Part shown: positions 1-7,907 of the stretch, piece after piece
How positions within the stretch are numbered: the stretch's first letter is position 1
Layout of the letters: each line of letters starts with the position of its first letter
Assembly (NCBI GenBank): GCA_029167045.1
Contig: JARFPK010000015.1
Coordinates: 1 to 49,317, forward strand
Direction of reading: 5' to 3'
DNA from: Candidatus Methanocrinis natronophilus
GTDB lineage: Archaea; Halobacteriota; Methanosarcinia; Methanotrichales; Methanotrichaceae
Length of the DNA: 49,317 nt
Made by a program: the position numbers and the translations under genes
Notes under the pieces: model-generated
Databases searched by the model: none
What the model saw: only the letters and a program-made list of their open reading frames with translations
What the model was told of the DNA's origin: nothing

Positions 1-280
1 TCAAAATCGGCCAGACTTCTTTGCCAGGCACGACACCAGAGAGGACCTTTTCCATCTCCAGGTCTTCCGCGATCTGTTTTAGCGGGACAAATTCGCCATG
101 CGACAGCACCTTCTTCGGTATTTGGTCAGCGGAGCGGACCTTGACCGCAACCCCGTTGACGTTCTTTCCAAGGTACTTGCTCTTCTGGCGAATCTTCTTC
201 TTTTTTTTATCGTAATACGGGGTTATCTCATAGATATATTCGTGGCTATTTATCTTTTTGATGCGAGTGAACGATTTCAT
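1..280 (-). CDS. IS1634-like transposase, N-terminal part, cut by window edge
   Basis: Reading the minus strand from the ATG at 278-280 gives 93 open codons that run off the left edge. The protein starts MKSFTRIKKINSHEYIYEIT and continues with a Lys-rich stretch and SKYLGKNV. This resembles the N-terminus of IS1634/IS4-type transposases common in Methanosarcinales, where a short beta-rich domain precedes the DDE domain. The catalytic domain lies outside the window, so activity cannot be judged. No clear terminal inverted repeat was found between 281 and 558. The family call comes from remembered N-terminal similarity. Confidence 0.7.
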   Translation of the reverse strand, partial: MKSFTRIKKINSHEYIYEITPYYDKKKKKIRQKSKYLGKNVNGVAVKVRSADQIPKKVLSHGEFVPLKQIAEDLEMEKVLSGVVPGKEVWPIL

Positions 281-567
281 ATGAATATTTAGGCACATAC
301 ACTATTAAAACGGTAGATGATAGCGAAAATCATCTTGATATCCCTAAATCATGGTGGGCTTAGGTAGGACGGCATCGTGAAAAATACTACGGATTGGAGG
401 CTTGATGCGGAAAGCCGGGTCGAGGAGTGATGTCGAGGCGCTGGGAGAGGACTGAGGGAGAGAGTTGAAGTCAACGTCGCGACTGGAGCCATACCATGAT
501 CATAGGAGCTTTAAGTCCTGAGGTGAAATACCAGAGTAGCAGAGGAAAATAATCTGAGGTGAACGAG

Positions 568-1053
568 ATGACGAAGGTGCTGGTAGTCTATCATTCCAGG
601 AGCGGAAACACCGCCAGGATGGCTCAGGCCGTCGCCGAGGGCGCGAAGAGCGGCGGGGCTGAGGTGGTCGTCAAGAAGGTGGAAGAGGCGGCTTTGGAGG
701 ACCTGACCGGAGCCGACGGGATAGTCCTGGGGGCGCCGACCTACTTCGGGACCCTCTCCGCAGAGATGAAGGGCTTCATCGACGGGTCGGTCCGGGTCAG
801 GGGCAAGCTGGAGAATAAGGTCGGCGCTGCCTTCACCTCCTCGGGGAGCCCCACCGGCGGAAACGAGACGACCCTTCTCTCCCTTATACAGGGGATGCTG
901 ATCCACGGGATGGTGATCGTCGGCGACCCCCTGGAGACCGGCGGCCACTACGGCGCCGTCGCCGTAGGGGCCCCCGACGCTGGGGTCCTGATCGCCTGCC
1001 AAAAGCTCGGCGAGCGGGTCGGGAAGCTCGCGAAGGTCGTCGGGGGAGCCTGA
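568..1053 (+). CDS. Flavodoxin-family FMN protein
   Basis: Soluble FMN-binding electron carrier or quinone-reductase-like protein of 161 residues. The N-terminus VVYHSRSGNTARMA is the phosphate-binding loop of flavodoxins, and GAPTYFGTLSAEMKGFID matches the second flavin loop; GGHYGAV near the C-terminus fits the WrbA/flavodoxin fold. A GTG at 559 is possible, but the ATG at 568 sits at normal distance behind GAGGTG at 556-561 and is preferred. The ribose-1,5-bisphosphate isomerase gene follows 14 bases later and is probably co-transcribed. The redox partner is unknown; in a methanogen ferredoxin- or F420-linked electron transfer is plausible but not shown. Confidence 0.85.
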   Translation: MTKVLVVYHSRSGNTARMAQAVAEGAKSGGAEVVVKKVEEAALEDLTGADGIVLGAPTYFGTLSAEMKGFIDGSVRVRGKLENKVGAAFTSSGSPTGGNETTLLSLIQGMLIHGMVIVGDPLETGGHYGAVAVGAPDAGVLIACQKLGERVGKLAKVVGGA

Positions 1054-1067
1054 AGCTGGGGTGGATC

Positions 1068-1988
1068 ATGACCCGATCGATGGAAGAGCTGCTGGAGACC
1101 GCCGAGAAGATCAGGACGATGGAGATCCGGGGCGCTGCCCTCATCGCGAGGGCCGCAGCCTCGGCCCTCAAGGAGTTCGCCCTTTCCATAGAGGCGGCAA
1201 GCCTCGAGGAGTTCAACGGAGAGGTCCGCCGGGGCGCCGAGATCCTCCTCGATACGAGGCCTACGGCCGTCTCCCTATCCAACGCCATAAGGACGGTGAT
1301 GCGCTACCGCGGCGACGACCTGGAGGCTGCCCGTTCTTCCCTGGCGAAGAACGCCGATTCCTTCGTCGAGCGGTCGCTCATGGCCGTCGAGAGGATCGGG
1401 GAGATCGGGTCCCGGAGGATCCTCGACGGCGATGTGATCCTCACCCATTGCAACTCCTCCGTGGCCCTAGCGATCATAAAAACGGCCTTCGACGCCGGCA
1501 AGGATATCAGGGTCATCGCCACCGAGTCGCGCCCCCGTTACCAGGGCCACCTGACGATAAAGGCGCTGGACGGCTGGGGGATCGATACGGAGCTGGTCGT
1601 CGACTCGGCGGTGAGGTCGGTGATCAACGAGGTCGACCACGTCATAGTGGGGGCGGACGTGATAACCGCCAACGGGTCCCTGGTCAACAAGATAGGGACC
1701 GCCGCGATCGCCCTCGCCGCCCACGAGGCGAGGACGAGCTTCGTAGTGGCGGCGGAGACGTACAAGTTCAGCCCCGAGACGATAATGGGAGAGCTCGTCC
1801 CCATCGAGGAGAGGTCTCCTGAGGAGGTCTACCCCGGGATCTCAAAGCTTGCGCATGTCCGGGTGAGAAACCCCGCCTTCGACGTCACCCCCCATCGTTA
1901 CATCGACGTCATCTGCACCGAGATCGGGGCGATCCCCCCGGAGATGAGCTACCTCGTCATAAAGGAGATGCTCGGCTGGGAGCTTTAG
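1068..1988 (+). CDS. Ribose-1,5-bisphosphate isomerase (eIF-2B alpha-like family)
   Basis: Predicted to convert ribose-1,5-bisphosphate to ribulose-1,5-bisphosphate, the RuBisCO substrate, in the archaeal AMP (nucleoside) pathway. At 306 residues it has the usual length. It has the helical N-terminal region and Rossmann-like C-terminal half of the eIF-2B-related isomerases. The catalytic Cys lies in THCNSSVAL and the catalytic Asp in VGADVITANGSLVNKIGT; KFSPETI follows. The family also includes methylthioribose-1-phosphate isomerases and true eIF-2B subunits. The RuBisCO gene at 11847 supports the ribose role. The AMP phosphorylase that would supply the substrate is not in this window. Confidence 0.85.
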   Translation: MTRSMEELLETAEKIRTMEIRGAALIARAAASALKEFALSIEAASLEEFNGEVRRGAEILLDTRPTAVSLSNAIRTVMRYRGDDLEAARSSLAKNADSFVERSLMAVERIGEIGSRRILDGDVILTHCNSSVALAIIKTAFDAGKDIRVIATESRPRYQGHLTIKALDGWGIDTELVVDSAVRSVINEVDHVIVGADVITANGSLVNKIGTAAIALAAHEARTSFVVAAETYKFSPETIMGELVPIEERSPEEVYPGISKLAHVRVRNPAFDVTPHRYIDVICTEIGAIPPEMSYLVIKEMLGWEL

Positions 1989-2017
1989 TCAAAGCCCCCC
2001 CCTCTCAACTCCTCAAC

Positions 2018-2614
2018 TCAACGTCTTCTGGCTCGCCCCCATATCGCCAGGAGGGTGAGGGCTCCCAGGGATGCGCCTATCCCAAAACCCGGGATCTCCT
2101 CCTCGGAGTCGTCCGCCTCCTCGACCCCTGCCAGGTTCATCTCAATGGGGCAGGGCGGGTACTCTTCCTCAGCCCCGAGGACAGCGGTCTCCTCAAGATC
2201 CGGCAAATCTGCCGTTCTATCCGCCACCTTTTCATCATCTTCTCTCACCGTCACCTCGACACCGGTCCACCCCGGCGGGGCTCCTGCGGCGACGATGCCG
2301 ACTTCAAAGGTGTAATTCCCGGGGGGGATCTCTTCAGCCTCCACCACGAGCTGGCAGTCGAACTCCCTCATCGTCCCCGAATCGACCCATTTGGTGCACC
2401 GGGGGCCGACTATGTATAGCCCTTCGGGGATGTTCCTGAAGATGAGCCCCGCATAGCCGCTCTGGCTCCCCAGATTATGGATGAAGACGGTGAACTCCGC
2501 CTCTTCCCCGGGGCTGACCTGGACGGCGGGGACCTCAACTATCTTGAAGAAGACCGATGCCTCAGCCTGCCCGGCGATCAGGAGGAGTAGAAGGACAGCA
2601 AAAACTCGTTTCAT
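2018..2614 (-). CDS. Exported PGF-CTERM surface protein
   Basis: A 198-residue protein of unknown function. A signal peptide (MKRVFAVLLLLLIAGQAEA) precedes a beta-rich domain whose text (VSPGEEAEFTVFIHNLGSQS, later PPGNYTFEVGI) resembles CARDB/DUF11-like adhesive domains. An acidic linker leads to a C-terminal tripartite signal: PGF at about residue 175, a hydrophobic segment, then Arg-Ala-Arg-Arg-Arg. That layout is the PGF-CTERM signal recognised by archaeosortase A, so the protein is probably cleaved and lipid-anchored on the outside of the cell. It stands alone, convergent with the isomerase gene. Archaeosortase itself is not in the window. Confidence 0.8.
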   Translation of the reverse strand: MKRVFAVLLLLLIAGQAEASVFFKIVEVPAVQVSPGEEAEFTVFIHNLGSQSGYAGLIFRNIPEGLYIVGPRCTKWVDSGTMREFDCQLVVEAEEIPPGNYTFEVGIVAAGAPPGWTGVEVTVREDDEKVADRTADLPDLEETAVLGAEEEYPPCPIEMNLAGVEEADDSEEEIPGFGIGASLGALTLLAIWGRARRR

Positions 2615-2817
2615 ACCCTTTTATCGGTCGGGCATGATTAAGCTCCTTTCGGGCAGATCCTCTCGAGGAGCTATGAGATCCCGTAGATGTGGTCTATCTG
2701 AAGGTGAGGATATCTGAGATGGAGATGATAAAAGATGGCAAAGATTTGCGGTCTTCCCCCGCTGGGAGACCGCGAGACCCAGATTGGAGCTCCTGAAGAT
2801 GGACCCAAATCGGCAAA

Positions 2818-2932
2818 GGCGCGCCGGCTCCGACTTGGAACCTCTCTCAGGAGGGTCAATCAGGAGGGTCAAATAGTCTTCTTAGCTTAAAACCGTTCTA
2901 TTGGCGCGCCAGCTCCGACTTGGAACCTCTCT
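2818..2932. repeat. 31-bp direct repeat pair at the 3' end of a secreted-protein gene
   Basis: A 31-base unit beginning ggcgcgcc and ending cctctctc occurs at 2818-2848 and again at 2902-2932, with one mismatch seen (cgg versus cag after ggcgcgc). The second copy encodes the last residues of the exported protein at 2887-3618; the first lies beyond its stop codon. This looks like partial duplication of the gene's 3' end. The rest of 2615-2886 shows no convincing gene. Confidence 0.75.
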
Positions 2933-3618
2933 CTGAAGATGGTCACGTCCACGGGCGTCATCCTGCCGTCGGCGGTCGTCTCCTGAGCAGGCGCTGTAAC
3001 CGCCGGGGTCTCAGGGGTCGGGGTCACCGGGGCGACCGCGGGTGCGGCGACAGGGACGGTGGCGGGGGTGTATCCCGAGGTATCGGGGTTGATCAGTATG
3101 CCCATGACGCTCTTCATCTCTGACCTCCCCTGGCTGTCGGACTGGACGAGGCTTCCCGCGATGGTCCCGTCAGATGCGGGACCGGCGATGACCGTCGATA
3201 CCAGGACGCCGTCCCGGAGGTTGAGGATCTGGATCCGGACCATATCACCAAAGACCGACCCCGTAACCACGCCGTTCCAGGGGGCGGGGGCCTCTGAGTT
3301 GGCAGCGCCGAAGAGGATATCCTCGGACTGGTAGAGTACCATCGAGATCTGACCGTCATCGGTGTTCAGGATCCAAATGCCTTCGAGGTCGACAGAAGTT
3401 GCCGCTGGAAGGGCCGTCTGGATATCAGGTGCTGACGGCTCCGCCGGTTCGGCGATATCCGTCGTATCAGCCATCTCCACAGCTTCGACTATTTCGACCA
3501 TATCGTTCTGGCCTGATATGCCGTCATCTACGGTTCCGTTCCCATCGTCGGCTGCCGAGTTGCCCGAGATCAGGGCGATCGCCAGTATCAGAGATATGGC
3601 GACGTTTTTGATATTCAA
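2887..3618 (-). CDS. Exported hypothetical protein with Pro/Thr-rich linker
   Basis: A 243-residue protein I do not recognise. The start chosen is TTG at 3618, six bases after GAGGTG. A hydrophobic N-terminus (residues 1-22, ending NSAADD) is a likely signal peptide. An acidic stretch follows, then a beta-rich domain at about residues 75-165 (LEGIWILNTDDGQISMVLYQ, GVVTGSVFGD, GSLVQSDSQG) in which short strands alternate with Gly turns. This is followed by a Pro/Val/Thr/Ala-rich linker and a short tail, TIFRERFQVGAGAPIERF. No membrane anchor or PGF signal is visible, so it is probably secreted or held by partners. Its 3' end is duplicated just downstream. Confidence 0.65.
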   Translation of the reverse strand: MNIKNVAISLILAIALISGNSAADDGNGTVDDGISGQNDMVEIVEAVEMADTTDIAEPAEPSAPDIQTALPAATSVDLEGIWILNTDDGQISMVLYQSEDILFGAANSEAPAPWNGVVTGSVFGDMVRIQILNLRDGVLVSTVIAGPASDGTIAGSLVQSDSQGRSEMKSVMGILINPDTSGYTPATVPVAAPAVAPVTPTPETPAVTAPAQETTADGRMTPVDVTIFRERFQVGAGAPIERF

Positions 3619-3783
3619 GCTAACACCTCTTTCATTTTATCCCACTCCGCAATCGGGCTTCTCCAAGCCCCACTGCCGTGGGCTTCTTTTCATCCCACCG
3701 TTAATAAGCTTTTCATCGGGGAGATCCAGGCTATTTGATAGATTAAAACCGAGCTTTCTCCGAGAAAAACCCGTATTCGCAGC

Positions 3784-5880
3784 TTAAGAACCACCGGCGG
3801 GACGAAGCATCGCCAGCATCTCTTTTGGGTCCGTCGTAGGCATCTGACAGACGTGTCCTCGGCAGACGTAGGCGGTCGTCTTCCCGTCCACCATGATGAG
3901 ATCTCTTGTGAACTCGGCGACCTCCGATATCTCAGGTCGGTCCCCCACCTCCTTGAAGAGGAGGACGGTACCGGGGAAGAACTCCGACCTGAGGGCTCTT
4001 ATCATATCTCTCGTATCAGGAGAGGTCGGGTCCCCGACGATCACCACCTCCGACGCCGGCCCCAGGGCGAAGTCGAGGGCGGAGAGGAGGTGGAGGTGGG
4101 CTGCCGGAACCGCCCTCGCCCGGGGGGCGAAGGCGCCGAAGGCTTTTGAGGCGATCTCTTCGAGGCTGGAGTCGGCGGTCATCTTGGCGAGCCGGAGAAG
4201 GTCGAAGGCGGCAACGGCGTTTCCTGAAGGTAGGGCGCCGTCATGGCCGTCCTTTCGACGGAGGATCAGCTCCTCGCCGTCGACAGGTGAGAAGTAGAAG
4301 CCTCCACCTTTTCCGTCATGGAACCTCCTCACCATATCTCCCGCGAGATCCTTGGCAGCTCTGAGGTATTTCACATCAAACCCCGCCTCGTAGAGCTCCA
4401 GGAGACCCCAGATGAAGAAGGCGTAGTCGTCGAGGTTTCCCAGGATACCGGCGGAGCCCTCTCGGTATCGGTGGAGGAGCCTTCCTTCCCCGTCGAGCAT
4501 CCTCTCCAGGACGAAGTCCGCGGCCTTGGAGGCTGCCTCTTCCAGGGCCTCATCCCCGAAGACCTGGGCGCCCTTTCCGAGGGCGGCTATGGCGAGGCCG
4601 TTCCAGTCGGCTAGGATCTTGTCGTCCAGGAGGGGTCTCGTCCTCTCCTCCCGGGCGGAGAATAGCTTTCGGCGGGCCGCTTCCATCGTCTCCGTCAGCT
4701 GGAACTCTTCGACCCCCAGCTCTTCCGCCACCTCCCCTAGAGGGCTCTTCAGATGGAGGACGTTCTTACCGGTTAGCTTTCCCGTCGCCTCCTCCCGGAA
4801 GTTTCCCCCTTCCTGGACGTCGAAGACCCTAGCCGCAAGATCCGCTTCGTTGCCTTCGAGGACGGTGTATAGTTCGTCCTTCGTCCAGAGGTAGAACTTT
4901 CCCTCCTCCCCCTCGCTGTCGGCGTCCTCGGCAGAATAAAATCCCCCCTCGGGAGATCTCAGATCCCTCAGGACGTACTCGAAGACCTCTCGGGCGATCC
5001 TGCCGTACCTCCCGTCCCCGGAGGCCTGGTGAGCCTCGAGGCATCCGATGGCGATCATCGCCTGGTCGTAGAGCATCTTCTCGAAGTGGGGTAGGAGCCA
5101 GGCGGCGTCGGTGGAGTAGCGGTGAAACCCGTATCCTATCTGGTCGAAGATCCCGCCCCTCCTCATGGCGTTCAGAGTTATCTCTGTCATGGAGAGCCCT
5201 CCGGGGTCGCCGGTCCTCCTAGCGTGGCGGAGGAGGAAGAGGAAGGTGGCGGCCGAAGGGAATTTGGGCGCTCCCCCGAACCCACCGTTTCTGGCGTCGA
5301 AGCGGGCGACGAGGCTCTGGTAAGCCTGCCTGATCGCCGTCTCGTCTAGGCTCCTTCCGGGGACCTCCGGCGGCATCCGCTGGAGGGCGGCGGTCACCTC
5401 CTCCGCCGAGTTGAGCAGCTCATTACGCTCCGTCCTCCAGAGGAGGCCTATCCTGGGGACTAGGTCGAGGATCCCGATCCTCCCGAACCTCGACTCCCGG
5501 GGGATGTAGGTGGCGGCGAAGAAGGGTTTCTTCTCGGGGGTTAGTATGACGTTGAGGGGCCAGCCCCCGGAGCCGGTCATCATCGAGGCGACGTTCATGT
5601 AGATGGCGTCGATGTCCGGCCTCTCCTCCCGGTCGACCTTTATGCAGACAAAGGTGGCGTTCAGAAGGCCGGCCACCTCCTCGTCCTCGAAGGACTCGCG
5701 GGCCATGACGTGGCACCAGTGGCATGTGGAGTAGCCTATCGATAGGAAGACGGGCTTGTCCTGGTCCTTCGCCTTCCTGAAGGCCTCCTCCCCCCAGGGG
5801 TGCCAGTCTACGGGGTTATCCTGATGCTGAAGGAGGTAGGGGCTCGATTCAAACGCCAGGCGGTTCTTTCTCTTTGCCAT
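3784..5880 (-). CDS. DUF255 / YyaL thioredoxin-domain protein
   Basis: A 698-residue protein of the YyaL/SPATA20 family. The N-terminal DUF255 thioredoxin-like domain is clear: [20 protein letters not shown], then a CHWCHVM redox motif near residue 55 and [11 protein letters not shown]. The central and C-terminal parts form the alpha/alpha-toroid typical of the family, with [20 protein letters not shown] and [17 protein letters not shown]. Length and domain order match full-length relatives. The biochemical role is unknown; family members carry a thioredoxin fold fused to a glycosidase-like barrel. It stands alone on the minus strand. About 170 bases of GC-rich sequence with short inverted repeats separate it from the aldolase gene. 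Confidence 0.9.
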   Translation of the reverse strand: MAKRKNRLAFESSPYLLQHQDNPVDWHPWGEEAFRKAKDQDKPVFLSIGYSTCHWCHVMARESFEDEEVAGLLNATFVCIKVDREERPDIDAIYMNVASMMTGSGGWPLNVILTPEKKPFFAATYIPRESRFGRIGILDLVPRIGLLWRTERNELLNSAEEVTAALQRMPPEVPGRSLDETAIRQAYQSLVARFDARNGGFGGAPKFPSAATFLFLLRHARRTGDPGGLSMTEITLNAMRRGGIFDQIGYGFHRYSTDAAWLLPHFEKMLYDQAMIAIGCLEAHQASGDGRYGRIAREVFEYVLRDLRSPEGGFYSAEDADSEGEEGKFYLWTKDELYTVLEGNEADLAARVFDVQEGGNFREEATGKLTGKNVLHLKSPLGEVAEELGVEEFQLTETMEAARRKLFSAREERTRPLLDDKILADWNGLAIAALGKGAQVFGDEALEEAASKAADFVLERMLDGEGRLLHRYREGSAGILGNLDDYAFFIWGLLELYEAGFDVKYLRAAKDLAGDMVRRFHDGKGGGFYFSPVDGEELILRRKDGHDGALPSGNAVAAFDLLRLAKMTADSSLEEIASKAFGAFAPRARAVPAAHLHLLSALDFALGPASEVVIVGDPTSPDTRDMIRALRSEFFPGTVLLFKEVGDRPEISEVAEFTRDLIMVDGKTTAYVCRGHVCQMPTTDPKEMLAMLRPAGGS

Positions 5881-6049
5881 AGATCATCACCATCTTGACA
5901 CTATTCAGGGCTGCGGTTCTCTGCCGGCGCGCGCCGCGCAGGTCCATCTAGATACGGCGTTTTTGAGGCGGCATATCCTTCTGCTCAGCGACTTTGGTCC
6001 CGGTCCCGGCGAGGGGGCGCGCCGCCGCCGTTCTCGTTCACGCCGCTCT

Positions 6050-6985
6050 TCAATCCCCGTGGTATATCCGCAGAGCCTCCTCGACGCTTCTCTCCTCGAC
6101 GGTTATGGCGTAGATGGCGTCGCAGATCCTGGCCGCCTCGGCAAGCCCCTTCTGATGGATGTTCCTCCCGGTGGCGTTTCCGGCGGCTCCGCTTATGTAG
6201 ATCTGGTCGTGGAGCTCCTGGAGGAACTCTCTGGGGTCGCGGCTCGCCCCCCCGGCGCAGACTACCTTCGTCCTCCCGGCGGCGGCTATAGCCTCCTTGA
6301 AGATCTCCTCGGACCTCTCCCCCTCCTTCTTCGGGTAGTTGACCTTCACGAAGTCTGAGCCGAGGGCTGCGGCGACCCCGGTCGCCCCTGCGATGAGGTG
6401 CGGGTCTCTCTCGTCTTTGACGGCTCTGCCCCGGGGGTAGATCCAGAGGACGGTGATGAGCCCGAGGCCGTGGGCCTGATATACCGCCTGGGCCGCCTCC
6501 CGGAGCATCTCCGCCTCGTCTTCGCTTCCCAGGTAGACGGTGTAGCCGATCCCGAGGACGTCCAGGCCGCTGTCGTCGGCAAAATCCGCCACCTGATCGA
6601 CGTCGACGAGCTGGAGGCTTCTGGGATCCATCTGGTCTGTCTTTACGAGGTCGGTCTTGGAGTTGAGCTTGACGAGGTACGGTACCTTCGGGTAGTCCAT
6701 CCCGTATCGGGCTATGAGGCCGAGCTGGGCGGCGAAGACCCCGATCTTGCCCCGATCGGCGATCCGGAAGAGGTGCTCAGGGTCGCTGTCCTCGGGGCTG
6801 ATCCCCTCTCCGTAGAAGTCCCGGTTGAGATGCTCTATCTTCTGATCTCCTGCGAAGAGCATCAGCCTGCCGCTCTCCCTTGTGATATCGAGGTAGCGCT
6901 CGATGTAATCGTCCCGCATCCTGGGGGGGACGTCCAGGGGGACCGATACTTCCTCCCGTCCTATTCTCGTCGTCAAGTTTTTCAA
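6050..6985 (-). CDS. Class I fructose-bisphosphate aldolase (DhnA/DeoC type)
   Basis: Cytoplasmic Schiff-base aldolase, 311 residues, of the archaeal DhnA family (PF01791). LMLFAGDQKIEHLN near the N-terminus and GSDFVKVNYPK, with the likely Schiff-base lysine, are characteristic; VVCAGGASRDPREFLQ and GAAGNATGRNIHQK form the phosphate-binding end. The TTG start at 6985 overlaps the TGA that ends the corrected reading frame of the upstream kinase (TTGA), a coupled arrangement. With PfkB, the oxidoreductase and the ferredoxin it forms a four-gene minus-strand operon. It may cleave FBP during glycogen breakdown; synthesis would use the separate aldolase/phosphatase at 10426. Some relatives act on other phosphorylated sugars. 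Confidence 0.8.
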   Translation of the reverse strand: MKNLTTRIGREEVSVPLDVPPRMRDDYIERYLDITRESGRLMLFAGDQKIEHLNRDFYGEGISPEDSDPEHLFRIADRGKIGVFAAQLGLIARYGMDYPKVPYLVKLNSKTDLVKTDQMDPRSLQLVDVDQVADFADDSGLDVLGIGYTVYLGSEDEAEMLREAAQAVYQAHGLGLITVLWIYPRGRAVKDERDPHLIAGATGVAAALGSDFVKVNYPKKEGERSEEIFKEAIAAAGRTKVVCAGGASRDPREFLQELHDQIYISGAAGNATGRNIHQKGLAEAARICDAIYAITVEERSVEEALRIYHGD

Positions 6986-7907
6986 TCCTCCGATATAGTT
7001 TCAACCTCCACCTGGGGGACGATCCTCTCCGCGTCCTCCCTTCTGGCGAGGGCCGTTCCCCGCCGCAGCGTCGTCGCCGTCTCGCCCAGATCAGGGCTTC
7101 CTTCAGCTTCAATCCCTTCGAGAGCCCGAATATGAACCCCGCCACCGAGGAGTCTCCGGCGCCGATGGTGTTCACCACCTCCACCTTTGGAGGCACCGCC
7201 TGGTAGGCCTTCCCCTCGGAGACGAGGAGGATACCCCTCGGTCCCATGGAGACGAGGACGGTTGAGACCCCTTTTCTGTTGATCATTCGGGCGGCTTGCA
7301 AGATCTCTTCCCTCTTATCAAGTTTCTTTCCTACAAGGTGGCTCAGCTCGTGGATGTTCGGCTTTATGACGTCGGGCTTGCCTTTTATCCCCACCGAGAG
7401 CGCCTCTCGATCGACGTCCAAGACCACCGTCGCTCCCCGCAGCCTTGCAGTCTCGATGATCCTCCGATAGATCTCGGGGTGGGCCCCCGGGGGGAGGCTT
7501 CCGCCGATGCTGACGAACTGCGGATCCTCCAGACGTTTCACCACGTCGACGATCTCGATCAGCTCGAAGGGCTTCACCTCGGGGCCGAGGGAGTTGAAGA
7601 TGATCTGACGGCCGGTGGCGATCTCATGGACGATTACGTTGATCCTCGTCTCCCCCGACACGGGGATGAAGCTGCAGCCGGTGCCGTCTCTGACCAGCTG
7701 GGCCTCCAGCTGCCTGCCCGCAAAGCCGGCGATGAAGCCGAGGGCCCTGTTCTCGGCGCCGAGGGCGGTCAGGACCTTCGATACGTCGATCCCCTTCCCT
7801 CCGGCGTAGCTCTCCTCCCGGATTATCCTGTTGGGGACGTCCTCTCTCATCTCGTCGATGAGGAGGGTCCGATCGAGGGCTGGGTTGAGGGTTATGGTGT
7901 AGATCAT
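6982..7907 (-). pseudogene. PfkB-family sugar kinase with C-terminal frameshift
   Basis: The first ~275 residues are a good PfkB/1-phosphofructokinase-like kinase: TITLNPALDRTLLID at the N-terminus, SYAGGKGIDVSKVL, and the anion-hole motif NTIGAGDSSVAGF. After KEALIWA (about 7080-7088) the frame becomes a run of Arg codons and continues as nonsense into the aldolase gene. Shifting frame at that point restores a normal C-terminus (ETATTLRRGTALARREDAER) and a TGA at 6982-6984 that overlaps the aldolase start. The conserved Gly-Val-Ala-Ala-Gly stretch between the two parts is missing, which fits a small deletion. Either a real pseudogene or an assembly error. The start ATG overlaps the oxidoreductase stop. 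Confidence 0.82.

Noticed and set aside
1061-1822. A 253-codon Arg/Gly/Pro-rich open frame overlapping the isomerase
   Set aside because: Frame-shifted reading of the isomerase gene; low-complexity composition typical of a GC-rich shadow frame.
6398-7135. A 245-codon open frame antisense to the aldolase and PfkB genes
   Set aside because: Antisense shadow of conserved genes with no recognisable motif.
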